The position numbers were made by a program, and so were the translations under genes. The notes under the pieces are model-generated. The model made no database searches, had not been told where the DNA came from, and saw nothing but the letters and a program-made list of their open reading frames with translations. Positions 8,470 through 16,846 of a stretch of 64,000 nucleotides of DNA are shown piece by piece. The DNA comes from Nocardioides astragali (lineage in GTDB: Bacteria > Actinomycetota > Actinomycetes > Propionibacteriales > Nocardioidaceae), in the NCBI RefSeq assembly GCF_024436375.1, contig NZ_JAFMZM010000007.1:6731-70730 (forward strand), given 5' to 3'. Numbering within the stretch: position 1 is the stretch's first letter; each line of letters begins with the position of its first letter.

Positions 8470-9215
8470 CAGGCCCTCCGTCCGCGCAGGGCGGCGACGA
8501 GCTCGTCCTGGCCGGGCTCGGTCAGGTGGGCGGTCACCGCTCCGTCGTGGATGACCACGACGTCGTCCGCGTACGCCGCCGCGCCGAGCTCGTGGGTCAC
8601 CATCACGACGGTCATGCCGAGCTCGCGGACCGAGCGGCGGAGGTGGTCGAGCACCTCCGCGCTCGCCTCGCTGTCGAGGTTGCCGGTGGGCTCGTCGGCG
8701 AAGACGATGGCCGGCTGGGTGACGAGCGCACGGGCGATCGCGACGCGCTGCTGCTGCCCACCCGACAGCTGGCTCGGCAGGTGGCCGAGGCGGTCGGCGA
8801 GGCCGAGCACGCCGACGATCTGGTCGTAGCGCTCCCGGTCGAGCGCGCGGCCGGACAGCTCGAGGGGCAGGACGATGTTCTGCCCGGCGGTGAGCATCGG
8901 CAGCAGGTTGAAGGCCTGGAAGACGAACCCGACGTGCTCGCGGCGGAAGAGGGTGAGCGCGGTGTCGTCGAGCCCGGCCAGGTCGCGGCCGGCGACCGTC
9001 ACCGAGCCGCTGGTCGCGGCATCGAGGCCGGCGAGGCAGTGCATGAGAGTGGACTTGCCGGAGCCGCTGGGGCCCATGATCGCGGTGAAGCGACCAGCCG
9101 GCACATCGAGGTCGATGCCGCGCAGCGCGTGCACCGCCCCCTCCCCGGCGCCGTAGGTGCGGGTGAGGCCGCGGGCGCTCGCGGCGGTGGCTGTGTCCTG
9201 GAGTGTGGTTGTCAT
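8469..9215 (-). CDS. ABC transporter ATP-binding protein (LolD/MacB type)
   Basis: 248 residues with Walker A (GPSGSGKST, about residue 50), Q-loop (FVFQAFNLLPMLTAGQN), signature LSGGQQQR, Walker B (AIVFADEPTGNLDS) and switch His (VTHEL). The FQAFNLLP and DEPTGNLD spellings mark the LolD/MacB branch that partners FtsX-like permeases. Translationally coupled to the permease. A 117-base gap with an inverted repeat separates it from the response regulator gene upstream. Confidence 0.95.
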   Translation of the reverse strand: MTTTLQDTATAASARGLTRTYGAGEGAVHALRGIDLDVPAGRFTAIMGPSGSGKSTLMHCLAGLDAATSGSVTVAGRDLAGLDDTALTLFRREHVGFVFQAFNLLPMLTAGQNIVLPLELSGRALDRERYDQIVGVLGLADRLGHLPSQLSGGQQQRVAIARALVTQPAIVFADEPTGNLDSEASAEVLDHLRRSVRELGMTVVMVTHELGAAAYADDVVVIHDGAVTAHLTEPGQDELVAALRGRRA

Positions 9216-9270
9216 GGGGACAACGCTCGCCGTCCGCGGCCCCGGGATCGTCGGTCCCCAGCACTGACCT

Positions 9271-9294
9271 GGCGTCCGTCCGGGGGTGGACGCC
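9271..9294. promoter_or_regulatory. Inverted repeat before the ABC operon
   Basis: GGCGTCC and GGACGCC flank a 10-base spacer within the 117-base gap between the response regulator stop (9333, minus strand) and the ATPase start (9215). It could be an operator for the regulator or a weak terminator; the sequence does not decide. Confidence 0.3.
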
Positions 9295-9332
9295 GCGTAG
9301 CCGCGTACGACCGGGGGAGGACGCGCGGGCCG

Positions 9333-10007
9333 TCAGGGCGTGACGAGGCCGGACTCGTAGCCCAGCACGACCAGCTGTACGCGGTCGCGCGAGCCGGTCT
9401 TGGCGAGGATCCGGCCGACGTGGGTCTTCACGGTCGTCTCCGCCACCACCAGGTCGGTGGCGATCTCGGTGTTGCTGCGTCCGCGGGCGATGAGGGTCAG
9501 CACCTCGACCTCGCGCTCGGTGAGGAGGGCGATGCGGTCGTCGTCCGCAGCCGGGGCCGTGGGGTCGGGGAGGGCGGCGAAGTGGTCGAGCAGCCGGCGC
9601 GTGGTGCTGGGGGCGACGACGGCGTCGCCGGCTCGGACCGCCCGGATCGCACCCAGCAGGTCGGGTGGGGCGGCGTCCTTGAGCAGGAACGCCGAGGCGC
9701 CGGCGCGGATCGCGGCGAAGGCGTACTCGTCGAGGTCGAAGGTTGTCAGCACGATCACCCGGGGCGCCGCGGGCCGGGCGAGCAGGCGACGCGTGGTCTC
9801 GACGCCGTCGAGGCGCGGCATCCGGACGTCCATCAGCACCACGTCGGCGGTGGTCACGGCCAGCCGTTCGAGGGCCTCACCGCCGTCGCCGGCATCGCCC
9901 ACGACCACCATGTCGTCCTGGCTGTCGACGAGCATCCGGAAGCCGGCGCGCACCATCTGCTGGTCGTCGACCAGGAACACGCGGATCTGCCCCTCGCTCG
10001 TGCTCAC
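9333..10007 (-). CDS. NarL/LuxR-family response regulator
   Basis: 224 residues from a GTG start. Receiver (D14, D15, phosphoacceptor D60 in VVLMDVRMP, later Lys in AFLLKDA), then a LuxR HTH (LLTEREVEVLTLIARGRSNT, ETTVKTHVGRILAKTG). The GTG overlaps the kinase stop in a GTGA. It is followed on the same strand by the ABC exporter genes, a common actinobacterial arrangement in which the system controls the exporter. Confidence 0.93.
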   Translation of the reverse strand: MSTSEGQIRVFLVDDQQMVRAGFRMLVDSQDDMVVVGDAGDGGEALERLAVTTADVVLMDVRMPRLDGVETTRRLLARPAAPRVIVLTTFDLDEYAFAAIRAGASAFLLKDAAPPDLLGAIRAVRAGDAVVAPSTTRRLLDHFAALPDPTAPAADDDRIALLTEREVEVLTLIARGRSNTEIATDLVVAETTVKTHVGRILAKTGSRDRVQLVVLGYESGLVTP

Positions 10008-11155
10008 AGCGGCAGCCTCGCAGACACGGCGAAGCCGCCGCCGGTCACCGGGCCGGCCTCGAGGGCGCCGCCGTGGGCGGCCGCCCGCTCGCGCATCCCG
10101 ACCACTCCCAGGCCGCGCCCGTCGGAGCCCGCCGCCGCCCCGCGTCCGTCGTCGCGCACCTCCACCTCGACGTCGCGGCCCACCGCGACGCGCAGCCTGA
10201 CCGTGGCGGTCGGGCCGGCGTGCTTGCGGACGTTGGTGAGCGCCTCCTGCACGATGCGGTAGGCCGCCAGCCCGACGCCGTCGGGCACGTCGGGCACGTC
10301 CGCGGGCAGGTCTGCCTCCACCCGCGTCCCAGCTGCTCGCGCCTCGTCGACGAGGTGGCGTACGTCGGCCAGACCCGGCTGTGGCGACACCCCGGTGTCG
10401 CCGTCGCGCAGCAGTCCCAGCAGGCGCCGCATCTCGGTGAGCGCCTCGCGACCGGTGCCCGAGATCGTCTCCAGCGTGCCGACGGCGACGCCGGGATCCT
10501 TGGCAGCGGCGTAGCGCGCGCCGTCGGCCTGGACCACGATCACCGACAGGCCGTGGGCGACCACGTCGTGCATCTCGCGTGCGATCCGCGACCGCTCGTC
10601 GCGCGCCGCGAGCTCGACCTCGCGGTCGGCCATCCGCTCGGCCTGCTCCGCCCGCGCGACCAGCGAGTCGACGTACCTCTCGCGCTGCTGGCCGGCGAAC
10701 CCCAGCGCCCAGGCGGCCGTGACGATGGCCGCGATCGTGACCGTGTAGGGGGCGAGGTTGCCGGCGGTCAGCTCGCCGGCACCGAAGCCGAGCATCCACC
10801 TCCCGGCGGCGACCAGCGCCCCGGTGTACCCGACGAGCAGCGCCGTCACGCCCTGCCACCGCGGCGCCCACCGGGCCACGGAGTAGACCGCCACCGGGAA
10901 GGCGAGCTGGCCCACGATCGGCTCCTCCAGCGCCACCGCCTGCAGCGCGCTGGCCGCCGCGACGGCGAGGAAGACCAGCCACGGGTGACGGCGGCGCCAG
11001 AGCAGCGGCGCCACCTCGACGATCGAGAAGAGCGCCGCAACCGGCTGCCCCGCCGCGACATGGCCCACGCCGCCGAGCACCAGGAGCCCGAGGACGAGCA
11101 GCCCGTCGAGCCACCGCCGGCCGCGGGGGCCGAGACGCCACGGGTGCTGGTCCAT
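10004..11155 (-). CDS. Sensor histidine kinase (DesK/NarX-like)
   Basis: 383 residues. Four to five membrane helices occupy residues 10-150, followed by a HisKA_3 box (RSRIAREMHDVVAHGLSVIV) and HATPase (EALTNVRKHAG, DDGRGAA, GLGVVGMRERAAAHGG). I start at the ATG before DQHPWRLG, because a TATCGT -10 box lies 7 bases upstream. Longer in-frame extensions run antisense into the DUF4177 gene and look non-coding. Confidence 0.92.
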   Translation of the reverse strand: MDQHPWRLGPRGRRWLDGLLVLGLLVLGGVGHVAAGQPVAALFSIVEVAPLLWRRRHPWLVFLAVAAASALQAVALEEPIVGQLAFPVAVYSVARWAPRWQGVTALLVGYTGALVAAGRWMLGFGAGELTAGNLAPYTVTIAAIVTAAWALGFAGQQRERYVDSLVARAEQAERMADREVELAARDERSRIAREMHDVVAHGLSVIVVQADGARYAAAKDPGVAVGTLETISGTGREALTEMRRLLGLLRDGDTGVSPQPGLADVRHLVDEARAAGTRVEADLPADVPDVPDGVGLAAYRIVQEALTNVRKHAGPTATVRLRVAVGRDVEVEVRDDGRGAAAGSDGRGLGVVGMRERAAAHGGALEAGPVTGGGFAVSARLPL

Positions 11156-11162
11156 GGTGCGG

Positions 11163-11168
11163 ACGATA
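11163..11168 (-). promoter_or_regulatory. Leaderless-type -10 box (TATCGT)
   Basis: TATCGT on the minus strand, 7 bases before the ATG of the sensor kinase gene at 11155; fits TANNNT. No ribosome binding site is seen between. Confidence 0.45.
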
Positions 11169-11233
11169 GACGCCGGCGCAGGGCGGCGCGTCAGCCCACG
11201 GGAGGACCCCCGTAGGGCCCGGTCCGCCCCGAG

Positions 11234-11239
11234 TAGGGT
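11234..11239 (+). promoter_or_regulatory. Leaderless-type -10 box (TAGGGT)
   Basis: TAGGGT, 7 bases before the ATG at 11247 of the DUF4177-like gene, with no Shine-Dalgarno between. Confidence 0.5.
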
Positions 11240-11246
11240 GCCAGCC

Positions 11247-11417
11247 ATGACGCAGAACTCTCCCACTGCATGGGAATACCAGGTGGCGCCGATCCCGCTC
11301 CACAACGAAGCGCTCATGCTCAACAACTTCGGCCAGGACGGCTGGGAGCTGGTGGCGATCCACACCAACGCGCAAGGTGGCCTGGTGGCCTTCCTCAAGC
11401 GCGCGAAGGCCGCCTGA
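11247..11417 (+). CDS. DUF4177-like small protein
   Basis: 56 residues: WEYQVAPIP near the start and GQDGWELVAI in the middle, ending FLKRAKAA. The WEY...GWELV pattern is that of DUF4177-type small proteins, function unknown. The stop is one base before the RidA ATG, so the two are cotranscribed. The pairing small protein-RidA-metallo-hydrolase just before crp also occurs, as I remember it, in mycobacteria. Confidence 0.75.
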   Translation: MTQNSPTAWEYQVAPIPLHNEALMLNNFGQDGWELVAIHTNAQGGLVAFLKRAKAA

Positions 11418-11418
11418 C

Positions 11419-11874
11419 ATGGGGGCTGAGGCGAAGCTCGCGGAGATGGGCCTCACCGTCCCCGAGGTCGTCCCGCCGCTCGCGGCCTACCAGCCGACCG
11501 CCCGCTCCGGGAACCTCGTCTTCACCGCCGGGCAGCTGCCGGCGCGCGACGGCGAGATGATCGCGATCGGCAAGGTCGGCGGCGAGGTCACCGAGGAGCA
11601 GGGATACGAGTGCGCCCGCCAGTGCGCCCTCAACGCGCTCGCCGCGGTCAAGGCCGAGATCGGCTCCCTCGACGACGTCAAGCGCGTCGTCAAGGTCGTC
11701 GTCTTCGTCGCCTCGACCCCCGACTTCACCAGTCAGCCGAAGGTCGCCAACGGCGCCTCCGAGCTGCTCGGCGAGGTCTTCGGCGACGCCGGCAAGCACG
11801 CCCGCTCCGCCGTCGGCGTGTCGGTGCTGCCGCTCGACGTGCCGGTCGAGGTCGAGATCACCGTCGAGGTCTGA
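11419..11874 (+). CDS. RidA family protein (enamine/imine deaminase-like)
   Basis: 151 residues, YjgF/YER057c/UK114 fold: NLVFTAGQLPARDG, CALNALAAVKAEIGSLDDVK and a C-terminal VPVEVEITVEV. RidA proteins hydrolyse reactive enamine/imine intermediates from PLP enzymes, but this subgroup (about 150 residues) often lacks the arginine needed for deaminase activity and its role is unclear. Start chosen at the ATG right after the DUF4177 stop, since the longer frame overlaps that gene. Confidence 0.88.
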   Translation: MGAEAKLAEMGLTVPEVVPPLAAYQPTARSGNLVFTAGQLPARDGEMIAIGKVGGEVTEEQGYECARQCALNALAAVKAEIGSLDDVKRVVKVVVFVASTPDFTSQPKVANGASELLGEVFGDAGKHARSAVGVSVLPLDVPVEVEITVEV

Positions 11875-11881
11875 GCTCGCT

Positions 11882-12742
11882 GTGAGGCGACTCCCGCTTC
11901 CCGAGGCGCTCGTCGCCCAGGCGCGCTCGTACGCCGAGGGCGACGCCTCTCCGGCCGAGCCCCGTGACGCGGCGACGGTGGTGCTGCTGCGCCCGGGGCC
12001 ACGTGGCCCGGAGACCTACCTGCTGCGGCGTCAGGCGTCGATGGCCTTCGCCGGAGGCATGTGCGTCTTCCCCGGAGGCGGGGTCGACCCGCGGGACTTC
12101 GACGACGAGCTGGTCGACCGCGGACTCTGGGCCGGGCCTGCCCCCGCCGAGTGGGCCGCGCGCCTGGGCTGCGACGAGCCGAAGGCACGGGCACTGGTCT
12201 GCGCCGCGGCGCGGGAGACCTTCGAGGAGTCCGGTGTGCTGCTCGCCGGCCCCACCGCCGAACAGGTCGTCGCCGACACCACCGGCGACGACTGGGAGGC
12301 CGACCGCGTCGCCCTCGAGTCGCGCGAGCTGTCCCTGACCGCCTTCCTCGAGAACCGCGCGCTCGTGCTGCGCACCGACCTCCTGGGCGCGTGGTCGGGC
12401 TGGCTGACCCCGGTCTTCGAGCCGCGGCGCTACCGCACGTGGTTCTTCGTGGCGAGGATGCCCGAGGGCCAGGTGACTCGCGACGTCTCCAGCGAGTCGT
12501 CGTCGGTGACCTGGGCGGGCGCCCTCGACGCCGTCGAGCAGGTCGAGCGCGGCGACATCAACATGTTGCCCCCGACGTGGCTGACCTGCCTCGACATCGC
12601 GCAGTACGCCGACCCGGACGCCGTGCTGGACGAGGCGCACCGGCGTCGCGTCGAGATGTTCATGCCCGAGGTGGTGTCGGACGGCGAGGACTTCATCCTG
12701 TCCACGCCACCGCGCTACGTCGCCCTGATGGCGGCCAGATGA
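11882..12742 (+). CDS. NUDIX hydrolase (long type)
   Basis: 286 residues, GTG start. The Nudix box is split by an insertion: FPGGGVDPRD near residue 60 and ARETFEESGVLL near residue 110, as in NUDT19-like CoA or nucleotide diphosphatases. Substrate unknown. The stop overlaps a 22-codon ORF (ATGA at 12739) that in turn overlaps the metallo-hydrolase start, so translation may pass through all three. Confidence 0.88.
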   Translation: MRRLPLPEALVAQARSYAEGDASPAEPRDAATVVLLRPGPRGPETYLLRRQASMAFAGGMCVFPGGGVDPRDFDDELVDRGLWAGPAPAEWAARLGCDEPKARALVCAAARETFEESGVLLAGPTAEQVVADTTGDDWEADRVALESRELSLTAFLENRALVLRTDLLGAWSGWLTPVFEPRRYRTWFFVARMPEGQVTRDVSSESSSVTWAGALDAVEQVERGDINMLPPTWLTCLDIAQYADPDAVLDEAHRRRVEMFMPEVVSDGEDFILSTPPRYVALMAAR

Positions 12743-12807
12743 ACACCCCACGCCGTTCTTCTCCTCCGCTGCGCTCCCCCGAACAACGCCGCGGGAACCC
12801 CGCATGA
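12739..12807 (+). CDS. 22-residue coupling ORF
   Basis: An ATG overlapping the NUDIX stop (ATGA) opens a 22-codon frame whose own stop overlaps the start of the next gene (ATGA at 12804). The peptide is Pro/Arg/Ser rich with no known relative. It looks like a translational bridge filling what would otherwise be a 61-base gap; a stable product is doubtful. Confidence 0.35.
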   Translation: MNTPRRSSPPLRSPEQRRGNPA

Positions 12808-13613
12808 GCTGGACGGGCGGCACCTTCGGCGAGACCGGCACCTGCGTGCTGGCCCCCAACGCCGACGTCATGACGCTCGACGGCACCAACACCTGGGTGC
12901 TGCGCGACCCCGGTTCCGAGCGGTCGATCGTCGTCGACCCGGGGCCGTCGATCGCCTCCCACCTCGAGGCCATCGACGCGTCCGCCGGTGACGTGGCCGT
13001 GGTGCTGCTGACCCACCACCACGCCGACCACAGCGAGGCCGCCCGCGAGTACGCCGAGCGGCACGGCTGCGGCGTACGAGCGCTCGACCCGGCGCACCGC
13101 CTCGGGTCGGAGGGCCTGGGGGAGGGAGACGTCGTCACCGCCGGCGACCTCGACGTGCACGTCGTGGCCACGCCCGGCCACACCGCCGACTCGCTCTCCT
13201 TCGTGGTGCCGCGCGATCGTGCCGTGCTCACCGGCGACACCGTGCTCGGCCGCGGCACCACCGTCGTCGCGCACCCCGACGGCCAGCTCGGGGCCTACCT
13301 CTCCTCTCTCGAGCGGCTCCGCGCGCTCTGCGGGTCAGAGGGCATCACGACCGTCTGGCCCGGCCACGGCCCCGTCATCGACGACGCGCTGGGGGCGCTG
13401 GACCACTACCTCGCCCACCGCAAGCAGCGGCTGGAGCAGGTGCGTGAGGCGCTGCGCGACCTGCACGCCGTCGCGCGTGAAGGCGGATCCTTCCCCCACG
13501 AGGACCTCCCGCGCGCCATCGTCGAGATCGTCTACGCCGACGTCGACCCGGTGCTGTGGGGTGCCGCGGAGCTGTCGGTGCGCGCCCAGCTGGCGTACCT
13601 CACCGAGCGCTGA
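12804..13613 (+). CDS. MBL-fold metallo-hydrolase (LACTB2-like)
   Basis: 269 residues. Zinc ligands are clear: THHHADH (about residue 70), H in VATPGHTADS, D in LTGDTVLG, and H in VWPGHGP; a C-terminal helical cap follows. LACTB2-type enzymes act on RNA or glyoxalase-like thioesters; the substrate here is open. ATG overlaps the stop of the preceding 22-codon ORF. Confidence 0.9.
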   Translation: MSWTGGTFGETGTCVLAPNADVMTLDGTNTWVLRDPGSERSIVVDPGPSIASHLEAIDASAGDVAVVLLTHHHADHSEAAREYAERHGCGVRALDPAHRLGSEGLGEGDVVTAGDLDVHVVATPGHTADSLSFVVPRDRAVLTGDTVLGRGTTVVAHPDGQLGAYLSSLERLRALCGSEGITTVWPGHGPVIDDALGALDHYLAHRKQRLEQVREALRDLHAVAREGGSFPHEDLPRAIVEIVYADVDPVLWGAAELSVRAQLAYLTER

Positions 13614-13663
13614 CGCGACGCTGGGGGTTGCGCCCGCGTGGATGGCAGGAGTGAGGTGGGGGC

Positions 13664-14200
13664 ATGGACACCGACATCCAACCGATCGTGGTGCTGTCCC
13701 GGGCCCTCGACCAGGCAGGCGACGCCCTGGCCTCGATCCGGTCCGACGACTGGGACAAGCCCACCCCGTGCGGGGACTGGTCCGTGCGCGACCTCGCCGC
13801 GCACCTGTCCGCCACGCCGGGGCACTTCCTCCAGATGGCGCGCGGGGAGGAGGTCGACTGGAGCGCCGGCCCCGAGGGTCCCGAGCACGACTGGGTGCCC
13901 CGCTTCCGCTCCGACGCCGACGACCTGATCCACCACTGGCACGCGCAGCCCGCCGACCAGGCGGGCCAGGCCGACTGGCAGTCAGCGGAGCTGGGCGTGC
14001 ACACCTGGGACCTCGTGACCGCGCTCGGCCGGCCCCTTCCACTCGACGACGAGGTGGCCGAGCGGGGCCTGGCCTTCCTGCAGCAGGGCCTCACGGCCGA
14101 CAACCGCGGCGACGCGTTCGGGGCGCCGGTCGAGGTGGCACCGGACGCGGGAGCCTACGACCGGCTCGCCGCATTCGCCGGCCGCGACCCCCGGGCCTGA
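13664..14200 (+). CDS. DinB-like mycothiol-type metal-binding protein (TIGR03086-like)
   Basis: 178 residues. The N-terminal signature WDKPTPCGDWSVRDLAAHL is that of the maleylpyruvate isomerase-like/TIGR03086 proteins, four-helix DinB-fold proteins found mainly in mycothiol-producing actinobacteria. Metal-ligand histidines appear at AAHLS and in LGVHTWDL. Probably mycothiol-linked, substrate unknown. A GGAG-type ribosome binding site precedes the ATG. Confidence 0.8.
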   Translation: MDTDIQPIVVLSRALDQAGDALASIRSDDWDKPTPCGDWSVRDLAAHLSATPGHFLQMARGEEVDWSAGPEGPEHDWVPRFRSDADDLIHHWHAQPADQAGQADWQSAELGVHTWDLVTALGRPLPLDDEVAERGLAFLQQGLTADNRGDAFGAPVEVAPDAGAYDRLAAFAGRDPRA

Positions 14201-14223
14201 CTCTTCGGCGGCTACGTCCCAAC

Positions 14224-14265
14224 TCGAGCGGACCAATGTCCGCTCGACGCACGCCATAGCGTGCG
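14224..14265. repeat. Two adjacent perfect hairpins in a convergent gap
   Basis: First hairpin: 10-base stem TCGAGCGGAC/GTCCGCTCGA around CAAT (14224-14247). Second: 7-base stem CGCACGC/GCGTGCG around CATA (14248-14265). They abut without a spare base and are followed by a third, larger hairpin. They lie between convergent genes, so may end transcription from the left, or be a REP-like element. Confidence 0.6.
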
Positions 14266-14303
14266 ACAAGCGGACATGTCGCGCACCCAGTGCGGTCGTC
14301 CCG

Positions 14304-14368
14304 GGGTAGTCCAGTGGCGAACGGTTGTGGAGCGGTGACATCGAGGACCGTTCGTCACTGGACTACCC
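14304..14368. terminator. 22-bp near-perfect inverted repeat
   Basis: Arms 14304-14325 and 14347-14368 pair over 22 bases with one G-T wobble and enclose a 21-base loop. It sits 22 bases from the end of the minus-strand gene at 14391, within a convergent gap. Stem length and position fit a terminator, yet the arms are unusually long and the loop large, so a mobile palindromic repeat is an alternative. Confidence 0.55.
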
Positions 14369-14390
14369 ACGGGTCTGCGCCCGGCCTCGG

Positions 14391-15527
14391 CTACGCCTGC
14401 TTGTGCAGCATCCGGATGTAGGCCAGCCCGGCGAGCAGTGTCACGAGCCCCCCGAGGACGTACGGCAGCTCGCCCTGTCCCTCCTCGGCGCCGGACTCGC
14501 TGCCGAAATCGTGGGTGAGCTGCTGCGACGACGTGCCGTCGAGGTCGGGGATGAGGTCGACGGCGATGCTGAGGGGTACGGCGTTCTGCGGGACGTCGCG
14601 GGTGATGACCCGGTAGGTCCATTCCTGCTCGGGACGGTCCGGCGAGGTGAAGAGCACCAGGTGCTGGCCCTGGACGTCGGCACCGGGTCCGGCGAACGCC
14701 TGGGCGACGACCAGGTCCTCCGCAGCCCAGCCGAGCGGCTGGATGGACGCGCCGCCGGGGTAGAGGTCGGCGGGAAGCTCGCGGTCAGCGCGACGGCCTC
14801 TTCGTCGGAGGAACGGTGCGGCGTCCGTCTTCCCTGACGCCAACGCCACGACTTCCCCGTTCGGTGACGGGACACCTCGCAGCGCCGACGGGAAGAGTGG
14901 CCTTCCGGCCTGGTCGCCGACGGGGAGGACGCCGCCGGTCTTCTCCCCCTCCTCGTTGCGACCGTTCCACAGGAGCTGGCTCGAGTTGGGGACCCAGCGC
15001 AGATCGGTCACCTCGGCGTGCTCCTCGCTACTCGGGAAGTACGTCGCGGTGCCGTCATCGAGGTCGGCCGAGTGGATTCGACCGTTGCTGCGCCATGCCA
15101 GATGCCGTCCGTCGGGGGAGAGGACGAGCGGACCTCTGTCGGGCGACAGGTCGGGGAGGTCGAGTGCGTGGTAACGCCCGTCCGTGGCGCCGATGACGAC
15201 GGGCTGTCCCGCCGCCGAGAAGAATGCGACCGAGGCGCGTCCGACCGCGAGGTCGCTCTCGAGCTCGAGCTCACCGGGGTCCTCGATCCGGCTCGGGATC
15301 GCGCCGCCCTCGATCTTCTCCGTCGACGCCGTATCCGCCTCGCGGTCGGTCGTGGTCAGCGTGGCGATGCCTCCCACCGACACCACGAGCGCCAGCGCGG
15401 CCGCGACGGCGAAGGCTTGGCCCCGTCGGCGGGCGGCCCGGCCGCGCTGCCAGAGGTCGTCGGCGACGGGCAGCGGTGTGGCCTCGTCGGCGATCCGGTG
15501 GAGGGTGGCGCGGAGCTCGTCGGTCAT
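14391..15527 (-). CDS. Membrane beta-propeller-like protein, anti-sigma candidate
   Basis: 378 residues. A short cytoplasmic N-terminus (TDELRATLHRIADEATPLPV) precedes a membrane helix (AFAVAAALALVVSVGGIATL). A WD40/TolB-like extracytoplasmic region follows (LSPDGRHLAWRSNGRI, LRWVPNSSQLLWNG), and a second helix near the C-terminus (LPYVLGGLVTLLAGLAYI). Its ATG overlaps the sigma factor stop (ATGA), the usual site of the regulator of a SigE-family sigma factor. The anti-sigma role is inferred from context; no ZAS zinc motif is seen. Confidence 0.75.
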   Translation of the reverse strand: MTDELRATLHRIADEATPLPVADDLWQRGRAARRRGQAFAVAAALALVVSVGGIATLTTTDREADTASTEKIEGGAIPSRIEDPGELELESDLAVGRASVAFFSAAGQPVVIGATDGRYHALDLPDLSPDRGPLVLSPDGRHLAWRSNGRIHSADLDDGTATYFPSSEEHAEVTDLRWVPNSSQLLWNGRNEEGEKTGGVLPVGDQAGRPLFPSALRGVPSPNGEVVALASGKTDAAPFLRRRGRRADRELPADLYPGGASIQPLGWAAEDLVVAQAFAGPGADVQGQHLVLFTSPDRPEQEWTYRVITRDVPQNAVPLSIAVDLIPDLDGTSSQQLTHDFGSESGAEEGQGELPYVLGGLVTLLAGLAYIRMLHKQA

Positions 15528-16021
15528 GCGTCTGCTCCGATCAGGTCGGCCAGCTCGGGCGCGAGGGTCCGCAGCCGGCGCAGTGCGTGGCGACTCGTCG
15601 ACTTCACGGTGCCGGCGGAGACCCCGAGCGCGCGTGCCGTCTCCACCTCCGTGAGGTCCTCGTAGAAGCGCAGCACCAGCACGGTGCGCTGCTTGGGCGT
15701 CAGGCGGGCGAGCGCCTGGTCGAGGGTGAGGCGCAGGTCGGTGTCGGACGACTCGACCGCACGGTCGTGGGAGACCAGCTGCGTCTCCGTGATCTGGCGG
15801 CGGCGCCACCACGAGATGTTCTGGTGATAGATCGCACGCCGGACGTACGCCTCGGGCGAGGTGTGGATCCGGCCCCAGTGCTTCGCCGCCTGCAGCAGCG
15901 CGGCCTGCACGAGGTCCTGCGCCAGGTGGTGGTCACCCGTCAGCAGGTACGCCGTGCGCGACAACGCCGCGCTGCGTGCCTGCACGAACGCGTTGAAACC
16001 GGCTTCGTCACCAGTGATCAC
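15524..16021 (-). CDS. SigE-family RNA polymerase sigma factor
   Basis: 165 residues, GTG start with a GGGGGGAGGG ribosome binding site. Region 2 (FNAFVQARSAALSRTAYLL, DLVQAALLQAAKHW, YVRRAIYHQNISWWRRR) and region 4 (LTPKQRTVLVLRFYEDLTEV, ALGVSAGTVKSTSRHAL) are those of the small extracytoplasmic-function SigE family abundant in actinobacteria. Coupled with the following membrane protein, which probably holds it inactive. Confidence 0.93.
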   Translation of the reverse strand: MITGDEAGFNAFVQARSAALSRTAYLLTGDHHLAQDLVQAALLQAAKHWGRIHTSPEAYVRRAIYHQNISWWRRRQITETQLVSHDRAVESSDTDLRLTLDQALARLTPKQRTVLVLRFYEDLTEVETARALGVSAGTVKSTSRHALRRLRTLAPELADLIGADA

Positions 16022-16103
16022 CGCGACCCTCCCCCCATAAGCACCTCACGACGTTACGACGCACGCGAGGGCCGTGCCGGGGGTCAGGGAGCAGGAGGAA
16101 GTT

Positions 16104-16781
16104 TCAGCGCGCGCGGCGCGAGAGGCGCTCGAGGTCCATGATCACCACGGAGCGGGGCTCCAGGCGCAGCCAGCCGCGCGAGGCGAAGTCGGCGAGCGCC
16201 TTGTTGACCGTCTCGCGGGAGGCGCCGACCAGCTGGGCGAGCTCCTCCTGGGTGAGGTCGTGGTGGACGTGGACACCGTCGTCGGCGGTGCGGCCGAAGC
16301 GGTCGGCGAGGTCGAGGAGCGCCTTGGCCACGCGGCCCGGGACGTCGGAGAACACCAGGTCCGCGACGACGTCGTTGGACTTGCGCAGCCGGCCGGCGAG
16401 CTGGGACAGCAGGCCGCGGGCGACCTGCGGGCGGCCGTCGAGCCACTTGAGCAGGTCGTCGTGGGAGAGGGAGCCGAAGGTGGCGTCGGTGACGGCGGTG
16501 ACGGTCGCCGAGCGCGGGCCGGGGTCGAAGAGCGAGAGCTCGCCGAACATCTGGCCGGGACCCATGATCGCGAGCAGGTTCTCGCGGCCGTCAGAGGAGG
16601 ACCGGCCGAGCTTCACCTTGCCCTCGGTGACGATGTAGAGCTTGTCGCCGGAGTCGCCCTCGTGGAAGAGCACCTCGCCACGCCGCAGCGTGGTCTCGGC
16701 CATGGAGCCGCCCAGGGCGGTCGCCGCCTCGTCGTCCAGCGAGCTGAACAGCGGTGCCTGCCGAAGCACGTCGTTGTCCAC
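16104..16781 (-). CDS. crp: Crp/GlxR-type cAMP-responsive regulator
   Basis: 225 residues. The N-terminal cyclic-nucleotide domain has the phosphate cassette FGELSLFDPGPRSATVTAV (Glu and Arg for cAMP). The C-terminal winged helix contains LTQEELAQLVGASRETVNKA (recognition helix). The MDNDVLRQAPLFSSLDDE start and the position beside nth match the global Crp regulator of mycobacteria and corynebacteria. GTG start with GGAGG six bases upstream. A TAGGAT -10 box (16847-16852) and a Crp-like site next to it suggest autoregulation. Confidence 0.93.
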   Translation of the reverse strand: MDNDVLRQAPLFSSLDDEAATALGGSMAETTLRRGEVLFHEGDSGDKLYIVTEGKVKLGRSSSDGRENLLAIMGPGQMFGELSLFDPGPRSATVTAVTDATFGSLSHDDLLKWLDGRPQVARGLLSQLAGRLRKSNDVVADLVFSDVPGRVAKALLDLADRFGRTADDGVHVHHDLTQEELAQLVGASRETVNKALADFASRGWLRLEPRSVVIMDLERLSRRAR

Positions 16782-16846
16782 GTCAATCCTCCATGTCAGT
16801 GTGCCCCGTGCGGTGCCCGAGTGCCGGGCCCTCGGGATCGGGCACG

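Noticed and set aside
6487..8829. 780-residue plus-strand frame opposite the ABC permease, and similar long antisense frames (22668-24914 minus, 51029-53803 minus, 31903-33426 minus, 4018-5616 plus)
   Set aside because: They are rich in Arg/Gly/Pro/His, contain no family motifs and lie opposite genes with clear domains; this is the usual antisense shadow in high-GC DNA.
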